In this document: one piece after another, positions 54,494 through 61,390 of the stretch | Numbering within the stretch: the stretch's first letter is position 1 | How the letters are laid out: each line of letters begins with the position of its first letter | The notes under the pieces: model-generated | Databases searched by the model: none | What the model saw: only the letters and a program-made list of their open reading frames with translations | Told to the model about the DNA's origin: nothing | Assembly: GCF_000760935.2 (NCBI RefSeq) | Contig: NZ_CP049744.1 | Span: 2,531,001 to 2,595,000 of the forward strand | Direction of reading: 5' to 3' | DNA from: Rhodococcoides fascians A25f | GTDB lineage: Bacteria > Actinomycetota > Actinomycetes > Mycobacteriales > Mycobacteriaceae | Length of the DNA: 64,000 bases | Translations under genes and position numbers: made by a program

Positions 54494-55363
54494 ATGGTCG
54501 ACGCCGATCGTTGGTACCGGGAGATGTTCGAGGCCAGCACGGTCGGATTGGCGCTCGCCGACGAAGACGGACTGCTCGTTCTCGCCAACGAGGCCTACGC
54601 AGCCATCGTCGGATGTCCTCGTGAGCGCCTGCCCGGCAGATCTTCTCGTGAATTCACCCATCCCGACGACCTGGCCCAACACGCCGCCATGGAGCAGATC
54701 ATGGACGACGCGAAGACTCGAGGGGAATCGGTTCACGTCGAGAAGCGATACTTGCATGCCGACGGCACAGTCCGGTGGGGTTGGATCTCGGCCAGCGAGG
54801 TTCCTGGGCCGGAGGGACAACGGTGGACGATGGCCGTTGTGCACGACATCACCGATCGAAGGCGCGTCGAGGAAGACCTGCGCGTAGCCGCACAGACCGA
54901 CGCCCTCACCGGACTGCTCAATCGGCGCGGATGGCGAGATCGGTTGCACCAGTTGACCACACCGCCGGGGGCCGAGGGCGTGGTAGCGCTCGCCATGATC
55001 GATTTCGACCGCTTCAAGCTGTACAACGACAAGTACGGCCACGGCCGCGGTGATCAACTGTTGGTTCGGTTCTCCGCTGCTGCGGCAGATCTGCTCGGTG
55101 GCCGAGCCTCGATCGCGAGATGGGGTGGGGAGGAGTTCGCTCTCGCGATGCCGGGAGTGGGATCGACGACGATGGCGGCCGTGCTGACCGAGCTTGCCGC
55201 CGTCGTTCCCGACCGGCAGACGTTCTCCGCGGGGCACACGACGTTGCGGCGAGGCGAGTCCGTGGACGACTGTTTCGATCGCGCAGACATGTTGCTCTTT
55301 CAGGCCAAGCGAGATGGTGGCGCGCGATCGTACAGCGACGGAAGCCGCCGATCCGGCGAGTGA
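54494..55363 (+). CDS. PAS-GGDEF diguanylate cyclase
   Basis: 289-residue signalling protein: PAS domain (about 5-125, with MFEASTVGLALADEDGLLVLANEAYAAIVG-like start and TMAVVHDITDRR end) then a GGDEF domain (about 130-285) with the active-site sequence GGEEF at 211-215 and DFDRFKLYNDKYGH upstream. It should make cyclic di-GMP from GTP. The RxxD inhibitory site expected just before GGEEF is absent, so no product inhibition by that route. No transmembrane helix. The ATG at 54494 is preferred; the frame is open back to 54416 through the MerR operator. Divergent from the MerR gene. Confidence 0.88.
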   Translation: MVDADRWYREMFEASTVGLALADEDGLLVLANEAYAAIVGCPRERLPGRSSREFTHPDDLAQHAAMEQIMDDAKTRGESVHVEKRYLHADGTVRWGWISASEVPGPEGQRWTMAVVHDITDRRRVEEDLRVAAQTDALTGLLNRRGWRDRLHQLTTPPGAEGVVALAMIDFDRFKLYNDKYGHGRGDQLLVRFSAAAADLLGGRASIARWGGEEFALAMPGVGSTTMAAVLTELAAVVPDRQTFSAGHTTLRRGESVDDCFDRADMLLFQAKRDGGARSYSDGSRRSGE

Positions 55364-55366
55364 GCG

Positions 55367-55963
55367 TCAGCTCGCCAGTCGGCCGAATCCGACCACGCCG
55401 GAGTCGGATCCGTAGTGCAGGGTGTGAACTCGGATCTTGCCGGCCTCGTTCCCACCGACGGTGACGGCCTCGTCGCCGTCGACCGCCACGATCACGTTGG
55501 TGTGCTGGCCGATCCAGCTGCTGTTGTCGTAGAGCACCACGTCGCCCACCGACGGCGTGTAGCTGCCGACAGCCTCGAACCGACCCTGCTCCTGGTAGTA
55601 CTCCTGCAGGGTGTAGACGCCGGGTATGCGCCACGAACCCGAATTGGGGTTCGACAGCGGCATATCCGCTTCCTTCATGATCCAACTGACGAAGTCGGCA
55701 CACCAGGCTTCGTCCACACCCTCGGCATAGAACGTTCCCGGGCGCTGCTGCTTGTGCTCGGCGCGCAACAGTTCCACCACCCGGGCCTGATCGGCGGTCA
55801 GCTCACCGGTGTTCACCTCGGGAAATGCCTCGGTGTCCCACGGGAGGTACCGGCTCGGGGCCAGCCACAGAACACCAACGACCGCAACCACGACGACCGC
55901 CGTGCACGCCGCCACCCACAGTGGCCACCGTCGTCGAGTACGCGCGCTGGTGTCGATGCTCAT
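55367..55963 (-). CDS. Membrane-anchored CHAP-domain cell-wall hydrolase
   Basis: 198-residue protein with one N-terminal transmembrane helix (about 14-35) and an extracellular CHAP (NlpC/P60-superfamily) domain. The catalytic Cys is C88 in DEAWCADFVSW and the His is H154 in GQHTNVIVAVDGD. CHAP enzymes are amidases or endopeptidases of peptidoglycan. It is convergent with the diguanylate cyclase, three bases apart. Start ATG at 55963. Specific substrate bond unknown. Confidence 0.85.
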   Translation of the reverse strand: MSIDTSARTRRRWPLWVAACTAVVVVAVVGVLWLAPSRYLPWDTEAFPEVNTGELTADQARVVELLRAEHKQQRPGTFYAEGVDEAWCADFVSWIMKEADMPLSNPNSGSWRIPGVYTLQEYYQEQGRFEAVGSYTPSVGDVVLYDNSSWIGQHTNVIVAVDGDEAVTVGGNEAGKIRVHTLHYGSDSGVVGFGRLAS

Positions 55964-56010
55964 GCCACCACGGTAGCGCGACCGGACACACAGCTTGGCA
56001 CAATGAGGCC

Positions 56011-56790
56011 GTGACCTTCCCTCGTGACCTGCCGGCCCATGCTGTTCCGGAACCTGTGGTGGACGCTGCCCGCGGAGCGTCGCGCATCGCCGTACTCACG
56101 GGCGCAGGCATGTCCGCCGAGTCGGGGATCGCCACCTTCCGGGACGCCCAGACCGGGTTGTGGAAGGACTTCGACCCCAAGGATCTCGCCAGTCCCGAGG
56201 GCTGGACGGCCGACAGCGATCTGGTGTGGGGCTGGTATCGATGGCGAGCGGAATTGGTCCGACGCTCCGAGCCCAACGCCGGTCACGTGGCTCTCGCGCA
56301 ATGGCAGCAGCGGGCGCACGTCGACATCGCAACCCAGAATGTCGACGATCTCCACGAGAGAGCCGGAGCCACGGTGTTGTCGCATGTGCACGGGTCCCTG
56401 TTCGAGCCGTACTGCAGCGACTGTGGGACACGAGCAGCACTCGACGCCGGTTCCGCCGACGCACCGGCCGAGGCGGATCAGCGGGTTCCGCCGCCGGAAT
56501 GCCCGTTGTGCGGTGGGCTGATTCGGCCGGGCGCGGTGTGGTTCGGCGAATCGCTGCCCGAGGCCCCGTGGGACGCGGCCGAGGACGCCGTCCGACGTGC
56601 CGACCTCGTTCTCGTTGTCGGCACGTCGGGAGTCGTGTACCCGTTCGCGGGACTGCCTGCGATCGCTCGTAGCGCCGGAGCCACGGTAGTGGAGATCAAC
56701 CCGGTCGAGACCGAGGTCTCGGACATGGCCGATCACCGGTGGCGCACCAGTGCTGCGGTGGGATTACCGGCCCTCGTTGCGCGACTGTGA
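56011..56790 (+). CDS. Sirtuin NAD-dependent protein deacylase (class III, CobB-like)
   Basis: 259-residue sirtuin removing acyl groups from lysines with NAD. The NAD loop GAGMSAESGI (31-40), TQNVDD (108-113), catalytic H127 in SHVHGS, and zinc ligands C135, C138, C164 and C167 are all present. Y76 and R79 form the Y-x-x-R pair that marks class III enzymes, which prefer succinyl/malonyl groups. Starts at GTG 56011. CACAAT at 55999-56004 ends 6 bases before it, so the mRNA may be leaderless. The longer upstream frame overlaps the divergent CHAP gene and is unlikely to be coding. Confidence 0.93.
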   Translation: MTFPRDLPAHAVPEPVVDAARGASRIAVLTGAGMSAESGIATFRDAQTGLWKDFDPKDLASPEGWTADSDLVWGWYRWRAELVRRSEPNAGHVALAQWQQRAHVDIATQNVDDLHERAGATVLSHVHGSLFEPYCSDCGTRAALDAGSADAPAEADQRVPPPECPLCGGLIRPGAVWFGESLPEAPWDAAEDAVRRADLVLVVGTSGVVYPFAGLPAIARSAGATVVEINPVETEVSDMADHRWRTSAAVGLPALVARL

Positions 56791-56837
56791 ACGCCGAAAC
56801 ACGCTGTCGCCGTGGCCGTTGCACCGACCGCTCGACC

Positions 56838-57899
56838 TCAGGGCCGCAGTCTCTTGACCAGTAGCAGCGACAGTCCTCCGAGTAGACCGGCGATCAGCAG
56901 CGTCAGAGCTGTCTCGATCGCCTGGAACCGCCAGAACAATCGATCCTCGTGGTACTTCGTCTCGAAGGCTTCGGCACCCTGAGCTCGGGTGCAGTCGATC
57001 TGTGTGCGAGCGTCCTCCGCGGCACGGAGATCGGCGTATTCCTCGTATTGCGCGACCGTCTCGAATTCGCTCATGTCCCGGTAGTTGTCGGGCCACGTGC
57101 ACTTCAGCAGGTCGATCGCTACGGGTGTTCCTTGGCCGTCGACGTAGTCCGCCGAGACGTTCCATCGCGGATACATCGAGATCGAATCCAACGGCCGGTA
57201 GTAGTCCGGTGTGCCGCCGTACATGTCGTTCATCTTCTGCTCGAGTGTTCGGGTCTCGACCGCGGGAGTCGCGTAGTGTTCGCGAATCTGCGTCGGCAGC
57301 AGCGCCAGGAAGGCAGTGGACAGCACGACAGTGGTGATCATCGCGGCGACGGTGTTCCGCATGGCCAGTGCGCATGCTGCGCCGAGCATCAGTCCGGCAG
57401 CCGTATACCCGCCCGAAACGAATCCCGTTGCGCCGAAAATGGGGAAGTCCAGGCGGGACTCGCCGGTGCTCATGAAAGTGAACGACCCAGGCGAGGTGCG
57501 ATATTTCGCCCAGTAGAGGGCGCATCCGAGCAACGCCATGGCGAGGATCGTCGGAACGAACACGACCAGTACGCGCACGCCGTACCACCGTCGTCTGCTC
57601 ACCGATTGGGTCAAACCGAGTACGTGAGTTCGACGTTCGAGATCGCGGGAGAACACGGTGACCCCGACAAAAGCGCCGAGCACGACGGGGAGGGCGATCG
57701 TCAGAAGAATCGCCATGGTCTGCGCGGTCTCCGCCGTGCAATAGTCCTCACCGATCCCGAGGCAGCGCTGGAGTACGGGTACGGGTGCCACACCCCCGTC
57801 GATCAGTGTGATGGCAATTATGATGGCCGCCAACAGAAGTGGAGTCAGGACCCCGAACAGAATTGTCGCGCGGAATTGTCTCCATGTCACCCAGATCAT
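56838..57899 (-). CDS. ABC transporter permease (ABC-2 type)
   Basis: 353-residue membrane protein with about six helices, starting MIWVTWRQFRATILFGVLTPLL, typical of permeases paired with YtrA-operon ATPases. Between helices 5 and 6 it has a large soluble loop of roughly 110 residues (about 205-315, with EHYATPAVETRTLEQKMNDMYGG). Last gene of the GntR-ATPase-permease operon; the ATG at 57899 overlaps the ATPase stop. Exported compound unknown; these operons usually respond to envelope-active antibiotics. Confidence 0.85.
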   Translation of the reverse strand: MIWVTWRQFRATILFGVLTPLLLAAIIIAITLIDGGVAPVPVLQRCLGIGEDYCTAETAQTMAILLTIALPVVLGAFVGVTVFSRDLERRTHVLGLTQSVSRRRWYGVRVLVVFVPTILAMALLGCALYWAKYRTSPGSFTFMSTGESRLDFPIFGATGFVSGGYTAAGLMLGAACALAMRNTVAAMITTVVLSTAFLALLPTQIREHYATPAVETRTLEQKMNDMYGGTPDYYRPLDSISMYPRWNVSADYVDGQGTPVAIDLLKCTWPDNYRDMSEFETVAQYEEYADLRAAEDARTQIDCTRAQGAEAFETKYHEDRLFWRFQAIETALTLLIAGLLGGLSLLLVKRLRP

Positions 57900-58756
57900 G
57901 CCGCTACCTCCGCGCCGAGGTGTGCGAGTACAACGTCGTCCACGGTGGCGTCCTCGACGGTCCAGCCCGGTCGCGCTGTCTCCGGTCGAGTGCCGTGGAC
58001 GACGAATACTGCTGCACTGGAACCGGATACGTCGGAGATGATGGTTCCGTTGTCAACGGTGGGTTCGGCCTCGGTGCTACCGACGAGCAGGTAGTGCTCG
58101 GCGGTGATGGTATCCAGTTCACCGTCGAGTCGAATGCGTCCGTCGCGCAACAGGAGTAGTCGGTCGGCGACGTCGACGAGTTCGGACAACACATGCGACG
58201 ACAGCACGATGCTCGTGCCGTTCTCGGCCGCGTCGCGCATCAATGTCCGGGCCACAGCACGGCGGGCAACCGGATCCAGATCTGCGAGAGGCTCGTCGAG
58301 CAGCAGTACCTCCGGTCGCCGACCCAGGGCCAAGGCCAGCGCGACCCGGGTGCGGTGGCCGGGGGAGAGTGACTTGACGCGTGCCGAGACCGCGATCCCC
58401 GCTGCGTCCACGAGTTCTGCCGCATACGCATCGTCCCAGTGCACGTTGGTGTTTCGGCCGAAGCGGAGCGTATCGGCGACGGTGAAGTGTGGATAGAGAG
58501 GTTTGTGCTGAGCGAGGTAGGAGAGGCCGGGCGCGATGCCGCGTTGGCCTACGGCTTCGCCCAGTACTCGAATGTTCCCGGAGTCCGGTGTGAGCAGTCC
58601 GACCGCCAACGACATCAGAGTCGACTTGCCTGCGCCGTTGGAGCCGACCAACGCTGTGACGCTTCCTCTTTCGATGGCAAACGAGCAGTGGTCGAGGACG
58701 GTCTTTCGGCGGAACGACTTGACCACCTCGTCCATGGTGAGCACTGCGTCGGTCAT
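57896..58756 (-). CDS. ABC transporter ATP-binding protein
   Basis: 286-residue ATPase with Walker A GSNGAGKS (38-45), signature LSPGH (in SLSPGHRTRVALALALG) in place of LSGGQ, Walker B VLLLDEPLADLDP and the H-loop SSHVLSEL. The ATG at 58756 overlaps the GntR stop (ATGA), and its own stop overlaps the permease. Energises the adjoining permease, probably as a 2+2 complex. Confidence 0.94.
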   Translation of the reverse strand: MTDAVLTMDEVVKSFRRKTVLDHCSFAIERGSVTALVGSNGAGKSTLMSLAVGLLTPDSGNIRVLGEAVGQRGIAPGLSYLAQHKPLYPHFTVADTLRFGRNTNVHWDDAYAAELVDAAGIAVSARVKSLSPGHRTRVALALALGRRPEVLLLDEPLADLDPVARRAVARTLMRDAAENGTSIVLSSHVLSELVDVADRLLLLRDGRIRLDGELDTITAEHYLLVGSTEAEPTVDNGTIISDVSGSSAAVFVVHGTRPETARPGWTVEDATVDDVVLAHLGAEVAA

Positions 58757-59154
58757 GATCCGTCTCTTTCCGGTCGGTCGAAGTGGGTGTCGAGGGCAGC
58801 GGTGACGATGGCCTCGAGGTCCGGTCTGTCCAGTCCTGCTGCCAGGCAATGGCGAATCCAGCGGCTCAGTTCGTTCTCGAGAGCCGATCGTTCGGCCATG
58901 CCGGGTTTCGCCAGGGAGGCGACGACGAAGGTTCCCGATCCGGTCCGTGGTTCGACCAGGCCTTCTCGCTCGAGTTCGCGGTAGGCCTTGAGCACGGTGT
59001 TCGGGTTGATGGCGAGCGCCGTGACCACGTCTTTTGCCGTCGGGAGCTTGTCGCCGACAGTGAGTGATCCGAGGCGCAGGGCCTGTTTGGTCTGCAGTAT
59101 CAGTTGGACATATGTGGGGATGCCGGACTGACGATCGATACGGTAAGCGATCAC
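58753..59154 (-). CDS. GntR-family regulator, YtrA subfamily
   Basis: 133-residue regulator with the winged helix of the GntR family (IDRQSGIPTYVQLILQTKQALRLGSLTVGDKLPTAKDVVTALAINPNTVLKAYRELEREGLV, about 5-66) and a short dimerisation tail typical of YtrA proteins. It starts at a GTG (59154) with AAAGGG upstream and opens the ABC transporter operon. A palindrome in its promoter suggests autorepression. YtrA regulators usually sense cell-wall antibiotics; the ligand here is unknown. Confidence 0.92.
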   Translation of the reverse strand: MIAYRIDRQSGIPTYVQLILQTKQALRLGSLTVGDKLPTAKDVVTALAINPNTVLKAYRELEREGLVEPRTGSGTFVVASLAKPGMAERSALENELSRWIRHCLAAGLDRPDLEAIVTAALDTHFDRPERDGS

Positions 59155-59163
59155 CAGGACCCT

Positions 59164-59184
59164 TTCACTAGTTGATTAGTGGAA
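59164..59184 (-). promoter_or_regulatory. Operator of the GntR-ABC operon
   Basis: CACTA (59166-59170) and TAGTG (59177-59181) form an inverted repeat with a 6-base centre in the DNA 12-27 bases upstream of the GntR start. The CTAGT/ATTAG-rich sequence stands out from the surrounding GC-rich DNA. Confidence 0.55.
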
Positions 59185-59225
59185 GACGGTAATGCGGACT
59201 CGTCTGTTTGTCCAGGTTTTTGCGG

Positions 59226-59606
59226 TCAGTGGATGGTCAGGGCATCGATGAGTGCGCTCATTGCCGATGCGGCACTGTCGGTTTCGGTGGGTCCCAGGGC
59301 GGCGAGACTGGCGATGAGGGCTGCTATCTCCGGGACGGTCAGACGCACAGGACGTGGACCGGCCACACTCGCCAGCCGTGATCCGCCGTGCACACCCGAG
59401 GCCGCATCGATGGGTACGCCGGATTCACGCAATCGGGCGAGATCGCGCTCGACCGTGCGCACGCTCACTCGCAATCGCTGCGCAAGTTCGGGTGAGGTCA
59501 GCGGCGTCGCTGCCGAACTCAGCCACTCGACGATCCGGTGCTGGCGCACGACGCGACGCAGGGTGAGGGCGCTGTCGAGCGAGTGGGGCGAGGTCTCCTT
59601 GGGCAC
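59226..59606 (-). CDS. Short HTH regulator (DeoR/YafY-like, no WYL domain)
   Basis: 126-residue protein with an N-terminal HTH_11-type winged helix (about 12-70, RIVEWLSSAATPLTSPELAQRLRVSVRTVERDLARLRESGVPI), the DNA-binding domain of YafY-type regulators. These are normally about 230-330 residues with a C-terminal WYL ligand domain, which is absent here; only an LTVPEIAALIASLAALGPTE segment remains. No frameshift evidence is visible. It may be a shortened regulator. Divergent from the SnoaL-like gene, which it may control. Confidence 0.75.
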   Translation of the reverse strand: MPKETSPHSLDSALTLRRVVRQHRIVEWLSSAATPLTSPELAQRLRVSVRTVERDLARLRESGVPIDAASGVHGGSRLASVAGPRPVRLTVPEIAALIASLAALGPTETDSAASAMSALIDALTIH

Positions 59607-59668
59607 TGTCCGAATTCTTCCCGATTCCCGACACCGCCCTGACGGGAATGAGTCGTACCGTTCTCGGT

Positions 59669-60058
59669 ATGACCTCCGAAACGGAAACGATCGACCGCTT
59701 CTTCGCTCGCTACACGGGGTATCTGACCTCGGGTGATCTCGACAATCTGGCAGAGATCTACAACTATCCTGCGCTGGCTGTGACGGCGCGGGGCTGCGCA
59801 GCTATCGTCGCGCCTCAGCAAACCCGAGAGTTCTTCGAGCAGGGGCAGGCCTACTATCGATCGCGCGGAATACAGGGCGTGCGAGCGCGCGACATCGTCA
59901 CCGAGATCGAGGTGCCGGGGGTGTGGGTCGGTCATCTGCTGCTGGAGAACCTCGACTCCGACGGCTCGCCGGTGGGAACCGAGCGCAATGCCTATCAGGT
60001 CGTGACGGCCGAGGACGGCACACGACGGATCGCGGTGACGACGCCCCTCGACGCGTAG
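59669..60058 (+). CDS. SnoaL/NTF2-like protein, function unknown
   Basis: 129-residue protein with the NTF2-like fold pattern (ETIDRFFARYTGYLTSGDLDNLAEIYNYPALAVT). Such proteins can be small isomerases or binding proteins; no catalytic residues can be assigned. The ATG at 59669 is preferred because a -10-like TACCGT (59656-59661) ends 7 bases upstream, which fits a leaderless mRNA. An in-frame ATG at 59648 is the alternative. Divergent from the short HTH gene. Confidence 0.7.
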   Translation: MTSETETIDRFFARYTGYLTSGDLDNLAEIYNYPALAVTARGCAAIVAPQQTREFFEQGQAYYRSRGIQGVRARDIVTEIEVPGVWVGHLLLENLDSDGSPVGTERNAYQVVTAEDGTRRIAVTTPLDA

Positions 60059-60097
60059 TAACTGCAGGTGGAGGTCGCGTGCGTCGAAGTCGTGCGA

Positions 60098-60667
60098 TCA
60101 GGGGTGCAGGAGGCCCGCAACCAGGGCGTCGACAACCTCGTCCGTCGAGGTGTTCGGATCGATCGGGTAGGTCAGGCGGTCGAGCAGAAGTCCGTCGATC
60201 GCGTAGTGGAAGAGTGCGACTTCCTTGCGACCCCCGGGTAATCCTGCGGCGAGGTTGAATTCGACGTCGGCAGAGAAGTTCGAGCGCTGCCAGCTGCCGA
60301 GCATCTCCCTGATCTCCGGTCGTCTCGATGCCTCGAGCCGCAACTCGAACAAGGCGAGTGTCACGTCGCTGTTCGCGAGCAGTCGGGCGACGATGTCGCG
60401 GATGTACGCGCCGAACAGGTCGGGGCTGGGAGGTTGCGCGGCGAGTGGTTCGTGGACCTCCGCGTCGGGTGCGAGTCTCTCGCCGATCCGCTCGATCAAT
60501 CCGGCAATGACGTCGGCGCGGGTCTTGAAATAGTTCGATGCCGTTCCCTTGGGCACAGCTGCTTCCTCGTCGATCGCGCGGTGGGTCAGTCCGCGCGCTC
60601 CTTCCGCTGCGAGCAGGCGAAGTCCGGCGTCGGCCAGTTCGGAGCGTCGGAGCGGGTTGCGAGCCAT
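60098..60667 (-). CDS. TetR-family transcriptional regulator
   Basis: 189-residue regulator: N-terminal HTH (about 5-50, RRSELADAGLRLLAAEGARGLTHRAIDEEAAVPKGTASNYF) and an all-helical C-terminal domain of the TetR_C type. The ATG at 60667 faces the divergent dihydrofolate-reductase-like gene. Two related 17-bp palindromes lie between them and are probably its sites. Inducer unknown. Confidence 0.92.
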   Translation of the reverse strand: MARNPLRRSELADAGLRLLAAEGARGLTHRAIDEEAAVPKGTASNYFKTRADVIAGLIERIGERLAPDAEVHEPLAAQPPSPDLFGAYIRDIVARLLANSDVTLALFELRLEASRRPEIREMLGSWQRSNFSADVEFNLAAGLPGGRKEVALFHYAIDGLLLDRLTYPIDPNTSTDEVVDALVAGLLHP

Positions 60668-60687
60668 GGAAACAGACTAGCGGAACC

Positions 60688-60732
60688 ACTACGGATGTCG
60701 TAGTCTGAGGCAACCACTACACCCGTCGTGAT
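60688..60732. promoter_or_regulatory. Two TetR operator sites
   Basis: ACTACGGATGTCGTAGT (60688-60704) is a palindrome with perfect 6-bp ACTACG/CGTAGT arms. ACTACACCCGTCGTGAT (60716-60732) is a weaker copy, 28 bp further on; both are preceded by AACC. They lie between the divergent TetR gene and the dihydrofolate-reductase-like gene. Confidence 0.78.
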
Positions 60733-60743
60733 CGGAGAAACTC

Positions 60744-61316
60744 ATGCGTGAACTGGTCTATTACGTCGCCGTCAGTCTCGACGGCTACATCGCTGCCCCC
60801 GACGACTCCTTCGCCGACTTCCCGATGCACGGCGACCACATCGACATGATTCTGCGTGAGTACACCGACACCATTCCGACGCTGGGACTTCGGGCGACGG
60901 GACTGACCCCCGACCTGAGTCGTTTCGACACCGTGCTCATGGGGTGGAACACGTACAAGGCCGGTGGAATCCATCCCCCGGAGGGTCCGTACGGCCACCT
61001 GAAGCAGTACGTTTTCTCGCGCAAACACTCGGGCGTGGAAGCGGCCGTGACTCTCACCGATGAAGATCCCGTAGCGGTCGTGCGAAAGCTGAAGAGCGAG
61101 AGGGGGAGTGGGATCTGGCTGGCAGGTGGAGGGATGTTGGCGTCGGCTGTCGCGGGCGAAATTGACAGGCTGATCCTCAAGGTGAACCCGATCCTCCTCG
61201 GCTCGGGTAAGCGTCTCTTCGCCGAGCGTGCGTACTCACCGATCCGAAGTCGCCTCGTGGCCAGTACCCCCTTCGAGTCCGGCGTGGTGGTGAACGAGTA
61301 CACGGTCGATCGATGA
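60744..61316 (+). CDS. Dihydrofolate reductase family (RibD C-terminal-like) protein
   Basis: 190-residue protein with the DHFR/RibD reductase fold: VYYVAVSLDGYIAAPDDSF at the N-terminus, DTVLMGWNTYKAGG, and the IWLAGGGMLASAVAGEIDRLIL nucleotide-binding motif. These are NADPH-dependent reductases of unknown substrates. It is probably repressed by the divergent TetR protein. The ATG at 60744 follows GGAGAAAC. True folate or riboflavin roles are unlikely, since essential genes for those lie elsewhere. Confidence 0.88.
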   Translation: MRELVYYVAVSLDGYIAAPDDSFADFPMHGDHIDMILREYTDTIPTLGLRATGLTPDLSRFDTVLMGWNTYKAGGIHPPEGPYGHLKQYVFSRKHSGVEAAVTLTDEDPVAVVRKLKSERGSGIWLAGGGMLASAVAGEIDRLILKVNPILLGSGKRLFAERAYSPIRSRLVASTPFESGVVVNEYTVDR

Positions 61317-61390
61317 TGTGGAACCGAGGACGACGTCGCACTCGGTACTGTGGAAAGGAACGTTCTTTCTTTCTCAGGTAGGGATTGCAC

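Noticed and set aside
56011..56790. SIR2-domain phage-defence gene
   Set aside because: It is a compact CobB-type sirtuin with zinc ligands and the class III Y-x-x-R pair, without effector or sensor domains or defence neighbours.
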